The notes: generated by a model from the letters alone, not told the origin. Counted from the stretch's first letter, positions 1 to 9,341 are shown. The stretch: 64,000 nt of DNA from Bacillota bacterium (GCA_023460795.1 JAEWPC010000020.1:62001-126000); one strand, 5' to 3'. Made by a program: numbers and translations.

Positions 1-2
1 CG

Positions 3-1586
3 AGCGGTCAAAGCAGCAGCCCTGCCAGTAGCCAGGCGAGCGAGACGAAGGAGCCGCCGATCGTGCTATCGATCGTGAACTCCGGCGGCGGAACGCCGAA
101 CTTTCCGACGGGGGACCCGTTCTGGGAGAACAATCCCGTCGCGAAGCAGCTGGAAGAGAAGCTGAATATCAAGCTGGAATGGGACGTCTTCTCGGGCGTC
201 GGCAAAGACAAGCTGAACGTGATGCTCGCGAGCGGCGACTATCCGGACTTGATCATGCTGTCGGATCCGACCCGGGTCATCGCGGACAAGATCGCCATTC
301 CGCTCAACGACCTGATCGACCAATACGGCCCGGATTTGAAAAAGAAATACGGCTCCGCTCTGAACATGCTGAAGCAAAGCGACGGCAATATCTATCACCT
401 GACCAACGGCTACCTTCCCGAGGGCGCCACGCCCCCAGGATACGGCTATAGCTTCCAGGTGAGGACGGATATTTACGAAGCGCTCGGCTCTCCGAAGCTG
501 GAGACGTCGGACGACGTGTACAATTACCTGAAGCAAGTGAAGGAGAAATATCCGAAGACGGCTGACGGACAAACGATGTATCCGCTGAGCGGCTTCAACC
601 GCAACTGGGGATCGCCTTACTTCGGCATGATCGCCATGGCCGGTTCGCCTGCCGACTCCAAAGTTTACGTCGGGGCGGACGATTCCATCAAGTTGTGGCC
701 TAAAGCGCCATGGGGCAAAGACGTTCTCCAATTCTACAACAAGCTGTATCGCGAGGGTTTGATCGATCCCGAAGCCTTCACTCAGGATTATGCGACCTGG
801 CAAAAGTCGAAGCTCTATCCGGCAAGAGTCGCGACGCATATCGGCGGATGGAACCAAACCTACGACGTGCTGAAGACGTATACCGACGCCAAACTTCCGA
901 ACGCCGAGAAGATGTACTTCCAGAACTTCGTCTTTAAATTCCCGAGCGGCGATAAGCCGGCCGTATTCTCGGTCAGCAAGAAAGGCATCGGGGCGTTGAT
1001 TATCACCGATAAGTGCAGAAATCCGGAAGCTGCCATGAAATTGCTCAATTACTTGGCGACGGAGGAAGGCAACTTCCTGGCGATGAACGGTCCGCAAGGC
1101 ATTCAGTGGGATATGGTCGACGGCAAACCGACGCTCGTCAAGTCCTATCTGGACCGTTGGTTGTCGGGCGAGAAGCAAGTGAACATCGAGAAAGAAACCG
1201 GAATGGGGCACTACTCGAGACTGGTCGGTTCCGACCTGGGCAAGACCAGCTGGGGCACGTACTGGATTCTGAAGGACGATCCGGTCGCGACGAACGACAC
1301 GAGAGCGCAGCAAAGAGACAAGGAGCTTAGTCCTTACTGGTACGACGCGACGACGCTCGGGGACCTGATGGCCGGCGCGGATACGGATACGTTGGCCAAG
1401 CAGCAGTCCGTGGATAAGCGGCTGTACGAGAACGCCTACTCCGTCATCCTGGCCAAAACGGAGGCAGAGTCCGCGGCGGAATTCGACAAGTACGTGAAGG
1501 AACTCGATGCTGCAGGCGCTCTCGAGGTCGAGGAATACATGACCAAGATGCACCGTCAGTACGTGCAGCAACTGGCTGGCCAATAA
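3..1586 (+). CDS. Extracellular sugar-binding lipoprotein of an ABC transporter, 5' end outside window
   Basis: The reading frame is open from the window's first full codon, so the start, signal peptide and lipobox lie upstream. The first visible residues are Ser/Gly/Pro/Ala-rich (GQSSSPASSQAS), typical of the flexible linker after a lipobox cysteine. The rest (about 525 residues) resembles LplA/YtcQ-type CUT1 binding proteins of Paenibacillaceae: a DYPDLIML segment near the start of the mature domain, then GNIYHLTNGY and later NPEAAMKLLNYLATEEGN. Such proteins capture oligosaccharides at the outer membrane face and pass them to a two-permease channel. The permeases are not downstream here, so they probably lie to the left of the window. 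It is followed by a hairpin and then by a phosphatase and two glycosidase genes in the same direction. The ligand cannot be read from sequence; rhamnose-containing oligosaccharides are suggested by the downstream GH78 gene. Confidence 0.9.
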   Translation, partial: SGQSSSPASSQASETKEPPIVLSIVNSGGGTPNFPTGDPFWENNPVAKQLEEKLNIKLEWDVFSGVGKDKLNVMLASGDYPDLIMLSDPTRVIADKIAIPLNDLIDQYGPDLKKKYGSALNMLKQSDGNIYHLTNGYLPEGATPPGYGYSFQVRTDIYEALGSPKLETSDDVYNYLKQVKEKYPKTADGQTMYPLSGFNRNWGSPYFGMIAMAGSPADSKVYVGADDSIKLWPKAPWGKDVLQFYNKLYREGLIDPEAFTQDYATWQKSKLYPARVATHIGGWNQTYDVLKTYTDAKLPNAEKMYFQNFVFKFPSGDKPAVFSVSKKGIGALIITDKCRNPEAAMKLLNYLATEEGNFLAMNGPQGIQWDMVDGKPTLVKSYLDRWLSGEKQVNIEKETGMGHYSRLVGSDLGKTSWGTYWILKDDPVATNDTRAQQRDKELSPYWYDATTLGDLMAGADTDTLAKQQSVDKRLYENAYSVILAKTEAESAAEFDKYVKELDAAGALEVEEYMTKMHRQYVQQLAGQ

Positions 1587-1606
1587 CAAGCCGGCTTCGG
1601 TTTAGG

Positions 1607-1650
1607 AAGGCAATGGGTGGAGACAACAACCTTCATTCATTGCCTTTATT
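1607..1650 (+). terminator. Stem-loop after the first binding-protein gene
   Basis: A 9-base perfect stem (AAGGCAATG at 1607-1615 with CATTGCCTT at 1638-1646) encloses a 22-base loop and is followed by TATT. It lies 20 bases after the stop codon and 22 bases before the next start. The short T-tail makes it either a weak terminator or an mRNA-stabilising hairpin that lowers downstream expression relative to the binding protein. Confidence 0.45.
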
Positions 1651-1671
1651 CATGAGCAAGGGAGATTAGCG

Positions 1672-2331
1672 ATGAGACTCACATTGATCAGGCACGGTCA
1701 CATGGCGGGCGATCCGTTCCTATGTCCCGAACGGCCGGTGTCCGGCTGTCTGTCGGAAGATTGCGGCGTCATTCAGGCGGAGGAGACGGCGGCCGCTCTC
1801 AAAGACGAAACCTACGATTACGCTTTCTCTTCGCCTTATGGCAGGGCGCTGCAAACCGCGGAAATCGTCCTGGCCGGCAGAGATATGGACATTCGAATTT
1901 TGCCTTATATGCATGAGTGGTTGCCCAACCGGGAGCTGGAGAAGATACCGAGCACGGCTTTCGAGGCCATACAGCGCGATGCGGGGAACACCTATGCGGA
2001 GGAAACCTGGAAAACCGAGATGGGCGAAGGATATTTCGATATGTGCGCGAGGATTATCCCCTCCTTTCTGAAGGAATTAAGCACGATCGGTTGGCACAGC
2101 CGGATGGGGGGCTTCGTTCCCGAGCCGCAAGCACGGTCGCTCTCGGCGGTCGTCTTCGCTCATGGCGGATCCCTTGGCGTGCTGCTCGGCTTCCTGCTCG
2201 GCGTCCGGCCTTTCCCGGTAGGCAGCTTCGCCTTCGAGCATACGGGAATCGCGGTCATCGACTTCGCGGAGCGTCATGGCATTTATTACCCGCAGCTCGT
2301 TCTTCCGGCGCTGCATCGGGTCGGCAAGTAA
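1672..2331 (+). CDS. Histidine phosphatase superfamily protein (phosphoglycerate-mutase-like)
   Basis: A 219-residue cytoplasmic protein of the two-histidine phosphatase superfamily. The N-terminus reads LTLIRHGHM, with the phospho-accepting histidine H8 between R7 and G9. FSSPYGRALQTAEI carries the family's second arginine (about residue 62), MHEWLPNRE supplies a likely acid residue, and the second catalytic histidine is H164 in VVFAHGGSL. The family removes phosphate from small metabolites, including sugar phosphates; the substrate is unknown. The start is ATG with an AAGGGAG ribosome site. The neighbours are a sugar-binding lipoprotein gene upstream and two glycosidases downstream, all in one direction with short gaps, so a role in handling imported sugar phosphates or a signal nucleotide is possible but is inference only. 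Confidence 0.85.
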   Translation: MRLTLIRHGHMAGDPFLCPERPVSGCLSEDCGVIQAEETAAALKDETYDYAFSSPYGRALQTAEIVLAGRDMDIRILPYMHEWLPNRELEKIPSTAFEAIQRDAGNTYAEETWKTEMGEGYFDMCARIIPSFLKELSTIGWHSRMGGFVPEPQARSLSAVVFAHGGSLGVLLGFLLGVRPFPVGSFAFEHTGIAVIDFAERHGIYYPQLVLPALHRVGK

Positions 2332-2376
2332 GACCGAATCGAATTTATATGGGATAAGCAAAGGATGTGACGGCAA

Positions 2377-3606
2377 ATGAGCCTGTTGGACGAAGCTTAC
2401 CGACAATCCGTTCAGGTCGTAGAGCGGTGCATGCACGCGATCGGCGCCAAGGCGTCCGCTTTATCCGAAGGGTATAACCAGGTGTTCGCCAGAGACAGCA
2501 TCATTACGTTCTTGGGCGCTTCTCTCGTGGATAACCGAGCATTCCAGGATTCCTTTAGAATAACGCTCGAAACGCTCTCGAAGTACCAATCCAAGCTGGG
2601 CTTGATCCCTTTGTCCGTCGACGTAGACCGCCCGGCACTAGAGCCGAATCAGGGCGCCGTCGACAGCAATCCGTGGTATATCATCGGACATGGCGTCTAC
2701 TATGCGCGTTACAAGGACCTGACGTTCCTAAGAAGCCACCTGGCGTCCATTAAGAAAGCCATGCTCTGGCTCGAGTATCAGGACAGCAACGACTGCGGCT
2801 TGCTCGAGGTTCAGGAAGCGGCGGATTGGGGAGACCTGTACGCGAACCGAGGAAACATCCTGTACGACAACGTGCTCTACTACAAATCGCTGGTGGAATA
2901 CGCCAAGATCGCGGAGCTGTGCGGAGAAAGCGGCGAGGAATACCGCGCCCGCGCCGAGGACGTGAAGTTCAAATTGAATTTGCTGCTCTGGCCGGGAGAC
3001 GTCGAGGCGAAGACGAGAATCGTCAACGAGCGGGGCTACAATCAAGAGTGGCTGAGAATTATCCGGATGAGCACCGAGCTGTATTGGTTCGGCAAGTTTT
3101 ATTTGCCCTATGCCGCGTTCCGGGATTTCGGATACCACTGCGACGCGCTCGGCAACAGCCTGGCCATCCTGTTCGACGTCGCCGACGAATCCAAGGCCCA
3201 TGCCATCATCGACTACTTCGTGCAAACGGGCATGAACAAGCCGTATCCCATCATGGCCAACTATCCGCCGATCATGCCGGGCGACAAGGACTGGCGGGAG
3301 TATTACAGGAACGCGCATCTTAACCTGCAGTACCAGTATCACAACGGCGGAATCTGGCCTTTTATCGGCGGATTCTACGTCGCGGCGCTCGTGAAAGCGG
3401 GAAGGAAAGACTTTGCCGAGACGGAACTGGAAAATCTGGCGAGGGCCAACAGCATGGGCAAACGGGTTGAGTGGGAGTTCAACGAATGGCTGAACGGAAG
3501 AAGCGGGATGCCGTCAGGCATGGCCTATCAAGCCTGGTCCGCAGGCATGTATATTTATGCCTATCGTTCCGTGACCGATCAAGAAGCGTTCATTGAATCG
3601 TTATAG
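2377..3606 (+). CDS. (alpha/alpha)6-barrel glycosidase, GH100/amylo-alpha-1,6-glucosidase-like
   Basis: A 409-residue cytoplasmic protein with no signal peptide. Recognisable segments are VFARDSIITFLGASL near residue 35, WYIIGHGVYYARY, the acidic motif AADWGDLYANRGN (about residue 150), GGIWPFIGGFYVAALVKAG (about residue 320) and a C-terminal WEFNEWLNGRSG. This order of motifs is shared with GH100 neutral invertases and glycogen-debranching-type (alpha/alpha)6 proteins; the paired acidic residues in AADWGD and EFNEW are the probable catalytic pair. Bacterial members outside cyanobacteria are mostly uncharacterised, so sucrose hydrolysis should not be assumed. The gene sits 45 bases after the phosphatase and 41 before the rhamnosidase, suggesting one transcript. 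A cytoplasmic oligosaccharide hydrolase or phosphorylase-like activity on imported glycan fits the context. Confidence 0.7.
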   Translation: MSLLDEAYRQSVQVVERCMHAIGAKASALSEGYNQVFARDSIITFLGASLVDNRAFQDSFRITLETLSKYQSKLGLIPLSVDVDRPALEPNQGAVDSNPWYIIGHGVYYARYKDLTFLRSHLASIKKAMLWLEYQDSNDCGLLEVQEAADWGDLYANRGNILYDNVLYYKSLVEYAKIAELCGESGEEYRARAEDVKFKLNLLLWPGDVEAKTRIVNERGYNQEWLRIIRMSTELYWFGKFYLPYAAFRDFGYHCDALGNSLAILFDVADESKAHAIIDYFVQTGMNKPYPIMANYPPIMPGDKDWREYYRNAHLNLQYQYHNGGIWPFIGGFYVAALVKAGRKDFAETELENLARANSMGKRVEWEFNEWLNGRSGMPSGMAYQAWSAGMYIYAYRSVTDQEAFIESL

Positions 3607-3647
3607 GATCGTATCGCGGCGCATCTCTCAAAAAGCGGGGTAAAATC

Positions 3648-6206
3648 ATGCAGCACACGAATGAAACCTTCCTCCCGGCCATTCCGATGAACCTCCGATG
3701 CCAATACCGGACGGCGCCTTTGGGTATCGACGAGGCGAAGCCCAAGTTGAGCTGGGAAACGAGGTACGCCGGATCGAATTTTCGTCAGCGGGCTTATCGG
3801 ATTATCGTCGCCTCCCGTCAATCCTCTATCGACGAAGACTTAGGCGACTTATGGGATAGCGGCAAAGTCGATTCGAACGAACAGAACGCCGTCATCTACG
3901 GCGGGACGCCATTAAATCCGCGGACCTGCTATTGGTGGAAGGTCAAAGTATGGGATGAGTTTGGCCGAGAGCACGACTGGAGCGAGCCCTCGTGGTTCGA
4001 AACCGGCATGTTCGCATTCAAAGACTGGGGATGCGGCTGGTTGAACGCCGAATACCCCAACAGTCCGACGGCCGTGTATTACGAACGCAGCACTTTCGAG
4101 CTGAAGAAGAGCGCTCGCATCACGACAGCCAGAGCGTATATCGGCTCGACCGGCAGCAAGGCGAATGCTTACGAGCTGCGTATCAACGGCGTTAAGGTAG
4201 GCGAAGACTTGCTGAGCCCGGGACAGACCCACTTCCGTCGGGGGCTGTACCGTACGCATGACGTGACGGGCCTCCTTGTCGGGGGCGCCAATGCCGTAGG
4301 CATCATGCATACGAGAAAGGTGATCTTCCGCCTCGACGTCCGCTATGACGACGGCACGTCCGAATCTATCGTCGGCGACCGTTCATGGAAACGTCTGGCT
4401 AAGGGACCCTATGCGGCCTTGCGTTATGCCGGAGGCAGCATATCGGAAGGTAAGGGCGAAACCTTTGACGCGAGGCTCGATCCCATAGGATGGGATCTGC
4501 CCGGGTACGACGACTCCGCATGGGGCGGGACGATTCCCGACAGCGGTCCGTTGCTGCTGACCGCCCAACTGCAGCCTATCATTTGTAACGAAGAAATCAA
4601 GCCGAGCTCCATAACGAGAGACGATACGGGCGCGTTCGTCGTCGATTTCGGCCAGAACCTGTTCGGCACTTTGAGACTGGCGGTCAGCGGACCCGAAGGA
4701 ACCCTCGTCACCCTCCGTTATGCCGAATGCATCCGGGCGGACGGGATGATCGATTCGGGGAGCATCGAGGCCGGCTGGCTGGCTGAGCCGCAGTCGCATT
4801 ACGACGAATATATTCTGCGAGGCGACGCGGAAGAAACGTACCAGCCGAGATTCTCCTGCCATGGCTTTAGGTACGTGGAAATCGCCGGTTATCCGGGAGA
4901 GCTGACCTCGGATCGGATCATCGCCAAGGTCGTGCATAACGATATTTTGAACGGATCGCGGTTTACGTGCGGAAGCGAGCTGCTTAATCGGCTGCACCGC
5001 AGCGCGGTATGGTCGTTCCGCTCGAATCTCGTATCCGTCCCTATGGATTGTCCGAGCCGGGAAAGGCAAGGGTGGCTCGGGGACGCCCACTGCCATTCCG
5101 AAGCGGATGTATTGAATTTCGATATGGCTGCTTTCTACGAGAAGTGGTTCGACGACATATCCGACGGACAGTTGGATAACGGAATCGTCCCTCTGATATG
5201 CCCGAGCGAAGGCCATGAATACGCCCTCGACATGCCTTGGGTTTCCGCCGTCGTATTTATTCCGTGGGAATATTACACGGCTTACGGCGACAAGGCTTTC
5301 CTGACCAAGCATTATGCCATGATGAAGCGATGTCTGGACGTCTATGAAGCCCGGCTGGACCAGGGCGGCTTGCTGCAGGACAGTATCTTGTTCGGAGATT
5401 GGTTCGGTCAATCCAAGGATCTCTCGAAGCCTTACCTCGCATCGGCTTACTATTACAGATGTCTGGTCCTTTTCTCGAGAATCGCGAAGGTACTCGGCAA
5501 TCGCGCAGATGCGACTGCGTACTCGGCAAGAGCCGGCCATGTCAGAGCCGGCATTAACGCCGCTTACTTGAAGGCGGGCGGATCCTACGACAACCATTCG
5601 CAGACGGCCAATGCGCTTGCCCTGTATTTCGAGATCGTACCGGATGCCGAGCGGGAAGCCGTGCTGAATAACCTGGTAGCCGATATGAAGACGAGACAGA
5701 CGATGACGGTCGGGTGCATGGGGGCGGAAGCGATTATGGCGGCGCTGGCGGATAACGGCAGGAACGATGTCGCGTACGAGCTTGCCAACAATACGCGACA
5801 AGGCTGCTGGGGACACTGGATCGAAGCCTACGGGGCTACGACGGCATTGGAGAGCTTTGCGGACAACCGCTCTTCCAACAACCACGCTTTCCTGATCGGC
5901 GGACTTGATGCCTGGTTTTACAAGCATCTGGCAGGGATTTCGCCCGCGAAGCCAGGCTACGAGGAGATAACGATCAAACCTTTCATCCCGCGCGATCTGA
6001 CGCATGCGAGCGCTCAGGTCCGTACGGTCAGGGGCATGGTGGAATCGAGCTGGCAAAGGCAGGGCGCCGAGCTTGAATTGCAAGTAACGATTCCCGCGAA
6101 TGCGACGGCGACCGTGCATATGCCTTCCAATGGGCCGGGGTGGGCGAATACGATCTATAACGTCGGCTCGGGCATTCATCGGTTCCCGACGAAATGGGAC
6201 TTATAG
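3648..6206 (+). CDS. Alpha-L-rhamnosidase, glycoside hydrolase family 78
   Basis: An 852-residue protein with the GH78 domain order: N-terminal beta-sandwich (SWETRYAGSNFRQRAYRIIV, then WWKVKVWDEFG), a second lectin-like domain (AYIGSTGSKANAYELRING), the (alpha/alpha)6 catalytic barrel and a C-terminal sandwich. The barrel motif MDCPSRERQGWLGDA places D467, E472 and D479 with the same 5- and 12-residue spacing as the D567/E572/D579 set of the characterised Bacillus rhamnosidase RhaB. A later WGHWIEAYGATT supplies the fourth acidic residue. There is no signal peptide, so it probably trims imported oligosaccharides in the cytoplasm, releasing L-rhamnose. It is the last gene of the 5' operon and is followed by a convergent AraC gene. 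Rhamnose-isomerase-pathway genes are not in the window. Confidence 0.93.
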   Translation: MQHTNETFLPAIPMNLRCQYRTAPLGIDEAKPKLSWETRYAGSNFRQRAYRIIVASRQSSIDEDLGDLWDSGKVDSNEQNAVIYGGTPLNPRTCYWWKVKVWDEFGREHDWSEPSWFETGMFAFKDWGCGWLNAEYPNSPTAVYYERSTFELKKSARITTARAYIGSTGSKANAYELRINGVKVGEDLLSPGQTHFRRGLYRTHDVTGLLVGGANAVGIMHTRKVIFRLDVRYDDGTSESIVGDRSWKRLAKGPYAALRYAGGSISEGKGETFDARLDPIGWDLPGYDDSAWGGTIPDSGPLLLTAQLQPIICNEEIKPSSITRDDTGAFVVDFGQNLFGTLRLAVSGPEGTLVTLRYAECIRADGMIDSGSIEAGWLAEPQSHYDEYILRGDAEETYQPRFSCHGFRYVEIAGYPGELTSDRIIAKVVHNDILNGSRFTCGSELLNRLHRSAVWSFRSNLVSVPMDCPSRERQGWLGDAHCHSEADVLNFDMAAFYEKWFDDISDGQLDNGIVPLICPSEGHEYALDMPWVSAVVFIPWEYYTAYGDKAFLTKHYAMMKRCLDVYEARLDQGGLLQDSILFGDWFGQSKDLSKPYLASAYYYRCLVLFSRIAKVLGNRADATAYSARAGHVRAGINAAYLKAGGSYDNHSQTANALALYFEIVPDAEREAVLNNLVADMKTRQTMTVGCMGAEAIMAALADNGRNDVAYELANNTRQGCWGHWIEAYGATTALESFADNRSSNNHAFLIGGLDAWFYKHLAGISPAKPGYEEITIKPFIPRDLTHASAQVRTVRGMVESSWQRQGAELELQVTIPANATATVHMPSNGPGWANTIYNVGSGIHRFPTKWDL

Positions 6207-6298
6207 TCCGTCGACTCCGGCCCGGAAATAATCATCACAGGGGAAATCGAATAACGGAGAACGGTGCAGGAAGCATCGACTACAATTTTGTTTCGAGG

Positions 6299-7186
6299 TT
6301 ACAAAATGAATCTGGGTTTCACGTGCGGACTCTTTAAATTCTTGCGATAACCTTTAGGCGTCACGCCGGTCAGCTTTTTGAAGATTTGATAGAAGTGCCG
6401 CATCCCCTGGAATCCGCATGCTTGCGCGATCGTCTCGATATTGTCGTCCGATGCGAGCAGCAAGTCCTTGGCGAGAATGAGCCGCTTAGCGTTAACGTAA
6501 TCGGTAACGTTCATTCCCGTGAGTTGCTTAAAGACGCGCGAGAAATGACCGGCGCTTACGTTGGCTTTACCCGATAATTCACGGAGGCCGCCGCACCCGA
6601 CGGGATCGCGATGAATATCGCGCAATGCTGCCCGTATCCAAGGGGGGCCGAACCTGGAAGGCTCGGACGACGATTGTGCGAAAGGATGCCTGCCGACTTC
6701 CAATAACAAGCTTTGCAAATGAAGCCAGAGCGCATGGCGATAGCCTGGCGCTCTCGAGCTCCATTCCTCGGACATCGAGCGCAGAGTATCTTCGAATTTC
6801 GAGCGGTTCGTTTCGGGAAGCGAGATCTTGTACTTTTTGCTTTTGCGCGCGATATCGAAACATTGGAGCGGATCGTAATCGTCTCCTAGCGATTCGGATT
6901 GCAGGAGAGAAGGCGCGAAGAACAAGGCCGTGGAGACGATCGGTTCCGCAACGGACGGAAACGAGCGGTGGACGGTGTTGCCCGGGATAAGGAATAAATC
7001 TCCGGGTTCTTTGTCGTATAGAGAGTGGTCGATGAAAATCATGCCTTTGCCTTCATGGATATATACGACTTCATACAAATCGTGCAGATGATCCGGCAAC
7101 TCGTTCTCCGTATAGCGAACGCCTTGATAGACGAGCTCGAACGGAAAGACCGGATCGAACGCGAAAGGCTTGCGGATCGGTTTCAT
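6299..7186 (-). CDS. AraC-family transcriptional regulator with cupin sensor domain
   Basis: A 295-residue regulator. The N-terminal half is a cupin-type sugar-sensing domain (LPDHLHDLYEVVYIHEG, then PGDLFLIPGNTVHRSFP), and the C-terminal 100 residues hold two helix-turn-helix motifs (ISAGHF-type segment SAGHFSRVFKQLTG and ACGFQGMRHFYQIFKKLTG) followed by the usual VTPKGYRKN end. I use the ATG at 7186 rather than an upstream TTG because a GGGGG ribosome site lies about 8 bases before it. It is divergent from the aldo/keto reductase across about 130 bases that contain an inverted repeat, so it most likely controls the reductase-dehydrogenase-mutarotase genes in response to a sugar, and perhaps the convergent GH78 operon. 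Confidence 0.9.
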   Translation of the reverse strand: MKPIRKPFAFDPVFPFELVYQGVRYTENELPDHLHDLYEVVYIHEGKGMIFIDHSLYDKEPGDLFLIPGNTVHRSFPSVAEPIVSTALFFAPSLLQSESLGDDYDPLQCFDIARKSKKYKISLPETNRSKFEDTLRSMSEEWSSRAPGYRHALWLHLQSLLLEVGRHPFAQSSSEPSRFGPPWIRAALRDIHRDPVGCGGLRELSGKANVSAGHFSRVFKQLTGMNVTDYVNAKRLILAKDLLLASDDNIETIAQACGFQGMRHFYQIFKKLTGVTPKGYRKNLKSPHVKPRFIL

Positions 7187-7228
7187 GCGGGCAGCCCCCA
7201 ATAGGATGAGATTAACTATAAAATATCA

Positions 7229-7275
7229 AAATCGGATATAAATACGCAATTCTTAGACATTCCATTTTCCGATTT
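7229..7275. promoter_or_regulatory. Inverted repeat in the AraC/reductase divergent promoter region
   Basis: AAATCGGA (7229-7236) and its exact reverse complement TCCGATTT (7268-7275) are separated by 31 bases between the divergent AraC and reductase genes. The arms lie roughly four helical turns apart and could bind an AraC dimer; a TAAAAT box at 7282-7287 just downstream may be the reductase -10. The operator role is inference. Confidence 0.4.
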
Positions 7276-7318
7276 AGCGGCTAAAATAGGTTTTATAAGC
7301 TAAGGACGGAGTGAGACG

Positions 7319-8263
7319 ATGAAGTATCGCATGCTTGGGACAACGGGATTGGAAGTATCGGCGCTCAGCTTCGGCGCGTCTTCTCTCGGGTCAGTCTTTC
7401 GGCAGACGGATGACGGAGAAGCCATCCGTACCGTTCACGCTGCGCTCGACGCAGGGATTAACTACATCGACGTCTCGCCTTATTACGGTGCGACGAAAGC
7501 GGAGACCGTATTGGGCAAGGCGATCGCGCAGACGTCTCGCGACAGGTTTTATTTGTCTACGAAAGCCGGGCGCTACGGCGTTGATTCGTTCGATTTCTCC
7601 GCGGCGAGAATCGAATCGAGCTTGGAGGAGAGCCTGCGCAGGCTGAATACGGATTATGCCGATATTCTGTTCCTGCACGACATCGAATTCGTCGATCCCC
7701 GGATGATTCTGGATGAAGCGATTCCCGCGCTGAACCGGCTGAAGGAGCGAGGGAAAATCAGGTTCTCCGGCATTTGCGGATTGCCGCTCGCGCTATTCGA
7801 GCAATTGCTGCCGCAAATAGAAGTCGACGCGATCATCTCCTATTGCCATTATTCTCTGAACGATACGACCTTGCTGGGACTGCTTCCGCTGCTGGAGAAG
7901 CGTGGCGTCGGCCTCGTCAACGCTTCGCCGATATCGATGGGACTGCTGAGCACGCGAGGAACGCCCGATTGGCATCCGGCGAGCCAAGAGCTCAAAGAAG
8001 CCTGCCTTCGGGCCGCGCGGCTGGCGGAAGCGCGCGGAGCGGACATCGCAAAGCTGGCGATGCAATTCTCGACGAGCAACGAACGAATTCCGACGACACT
8101 CGTGAGCACGGCGAATCCGGACAACATCGTCCGTAACGCGCGATGGATCGACGAGCCGACGGACGAGCAACTGTTGAACGACGTTCTGGAAGCGCTGAAG
8201 CCCGTACAGGGGCGGACGTGGGTTAGCGGCTTGCCGCGATATAACGACAATCTACACGTTTAA
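7319..8263 (+). CDS. Aldo/keto reductase, probable sugar (L-fucose-type) dehydrogenase
   Basis: A 314-residue NAD(P)-dependent oxidoreductase with a TIM barrel. Catalytic tetrad candidates are D51 and Y55/Y56 in YIDVSPYYGATKAE, K82 in LSTKAGR and H120 in ILFLHDIEF. The sequence resembles the clade that holds L-fucose, L-galactose and D-arabinose 1-dehydrogenases, which oxidise the sugar C1 to a lactone. The start is ATG preceded by GGACGGAG. It is 18 bases upstream of a zinc dehydrogenase and is followed by a FucU-type mutarotase, so an oxidative, non-phosphorylated route for a 6-deoxy sugar is plausible. Alternative: reductive use on another aldose. Substrate specificity is not readable directly. 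Confidence 0.85.
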   Translation: MKYRMLGTTGLEVSALSFGASSLGSVFRQTDDGEAIRTVHAALDAGINYIDVSPYYGATKAETVLGKAIAQTSRDRFYLSTKAGRYGVDSFDFSAARIESSLEESLRRLNTDYADILFLHDIEFVDPRMILDEAIPALNRLKERGKIRFSGICGLPLALFEQLLPQIEVDAIISYCHYSLNDTTLLGLLPLLEKRGVGLVNASPISMGLLSTRGTPDWHPASQELKEACLRAARLAEARGADIAKLAMQFSTSNERIPTTLVSTANPDNIVRNARWIDEPTDEQLLNDVLEALKPVQGRTWVSGLPRYNDNLHV

Positions 8264-8281
8264 GAGAAGAGAGGCATGGGT

Positions 8282-9301
8282 ATGAAAGGAATCGTATGTA
8301 AGGAAATCGGAGTGCTCCGAATGACGTCCGAGCTCCCCGAGCCGGAATGGACGGAAGGGCATGCGATCGTCGCGATTCGTCGAATCGGGATTTGCGGAAC
8401 CGATTATCACGCGTTCAAGGGCAATCAGCCTTTCTTCCATTATCCGCGTATTCTCGGTCATGAACTGTCCGGCGTTATCGAACGGATCGGCGATAACGCG
8501 GCAGGGCTCGCGACGGGCGACAGCGTATCGATAATCCCGTACTTGCATTGCGGCGAATGTATCGCTTGCCGTCGCGGCAAGACGAACTGCTGCACGGATA
8601 TGAAGGTGCTGGGGGTACATCAGGACGGCGGCATGCGGGAACGCGTCTTGGTTCCGGTTACGCATCTGCTCAAGGCGAACGGCCTATCGCTCGACGAGGC
8701 GGCGATCGTCGAACCGCTTGCGATCGGAGCACATGCCGTGCGGCGGGCCGACCTATCTGCGGGCGATCATGTCCTCGTCATCGGATCGGGACCGATCGGA
8801 CTAGGGGTCATGGCCTTCGCGAAGCATGCGGGCGCCAGCGTCATCGCGATGGATATTAACGAGGAGAGACTCGCGTTCTGCCGATCCTGGGCGAAGGTTG
8901 ACGGGACGATCAACGCGCTGGATCCCGAAGCGAAGCTGCTCTTGACTAAGATGACGGACGGACAGCTCCCCGTCGTCGTGTTCGACGCCACGGGCAACGC
9001 GGCGTCCATGACCCGATCTTTCGAGTGGGTCGCCCACGGAGGCAAGCTCGTGTTCGTCGGTCTCGTGAAAGGAGAAATCTCGTTCTCCGATCCCGAATTC
9101 CATAAGCGCGAGCTGACGCTCATGGGCAGCCGGAACGCGACGGCCGCGGACTTCGACCTTGTGCTGGACGTGCTCGGACAACGGACGCTCGATATCGGCC
9201 GGTATATCACGCACCGTTCGACGTTCGATGAGATGGCCGTATCGTTCAACGAATGGCTCAAGCCGGAGTCTAAGGTGATCAAAGCGATTGTGGAAGTATG
9301 A
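8282..9301 (+). CDS. Zinc-dependent medium-chain alcohol/sugar dehydrogenase
   Basis: A 339-residue MDR dehydrogenase. Catalytic zinc ligands are visible in GICGTDYH and GHELSG, the structural zinc cysteines in CGECIACRRGKTNCC, and the Rossmann glycine motif in VIGSGPIGLGVMAF. It resembles bacterial sugar-acid/polyol dehydrogenases such as L-galactonate-5-dehydrogenase and sorbitol dehydrogenase-like proteins. I prefer the ATG at 8282 over the one at 8276 because the ribosome site AGAAGAGAGG ends at 8274, giving 7 instead of 1 base of spacing. Lying between an aldo/keto reductase and a fucose-type mutarotase, it could oxidise the sugar acid made by the reductase. No lactonase, dehydratase or aldolase follows, so the pathway must be completed elsewhere. 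Confidence 0.85.
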   Translation: MKGIVCKEIGVLRMTSELPEPEWTEGHAIVAIRRIGICGTDYHAFKGNQPFFHYPRILGHELSGVIERIGDNAAGLATGDSVSIIPYLHCGECIACRRGKTNCCTDMKVLGVHQDGGMRERVLVPVTHLLKANGLSLDEAAIVEPLAIGAHAVRRADLSAGDHVLVIGSGPIGLGVMAFAKHAGASVIAMDINEERLAFCRSWAKVDGTINALDPEAKLLLTKMTDGQLPVVVFDATGNAASMTRSFEWVAHGGKLVFVGLVKGEISFSDPEFHKRELTLMGSRNATAADFDLVLDVLGQRTLDIGRYITHRSTFDEMAVSFNEWLKPESKVIKAIVEV

Positions 9302-9341
9302 TTCGGCATCGGATTTCGTTCGATGGAGGTGAGAATAGACC

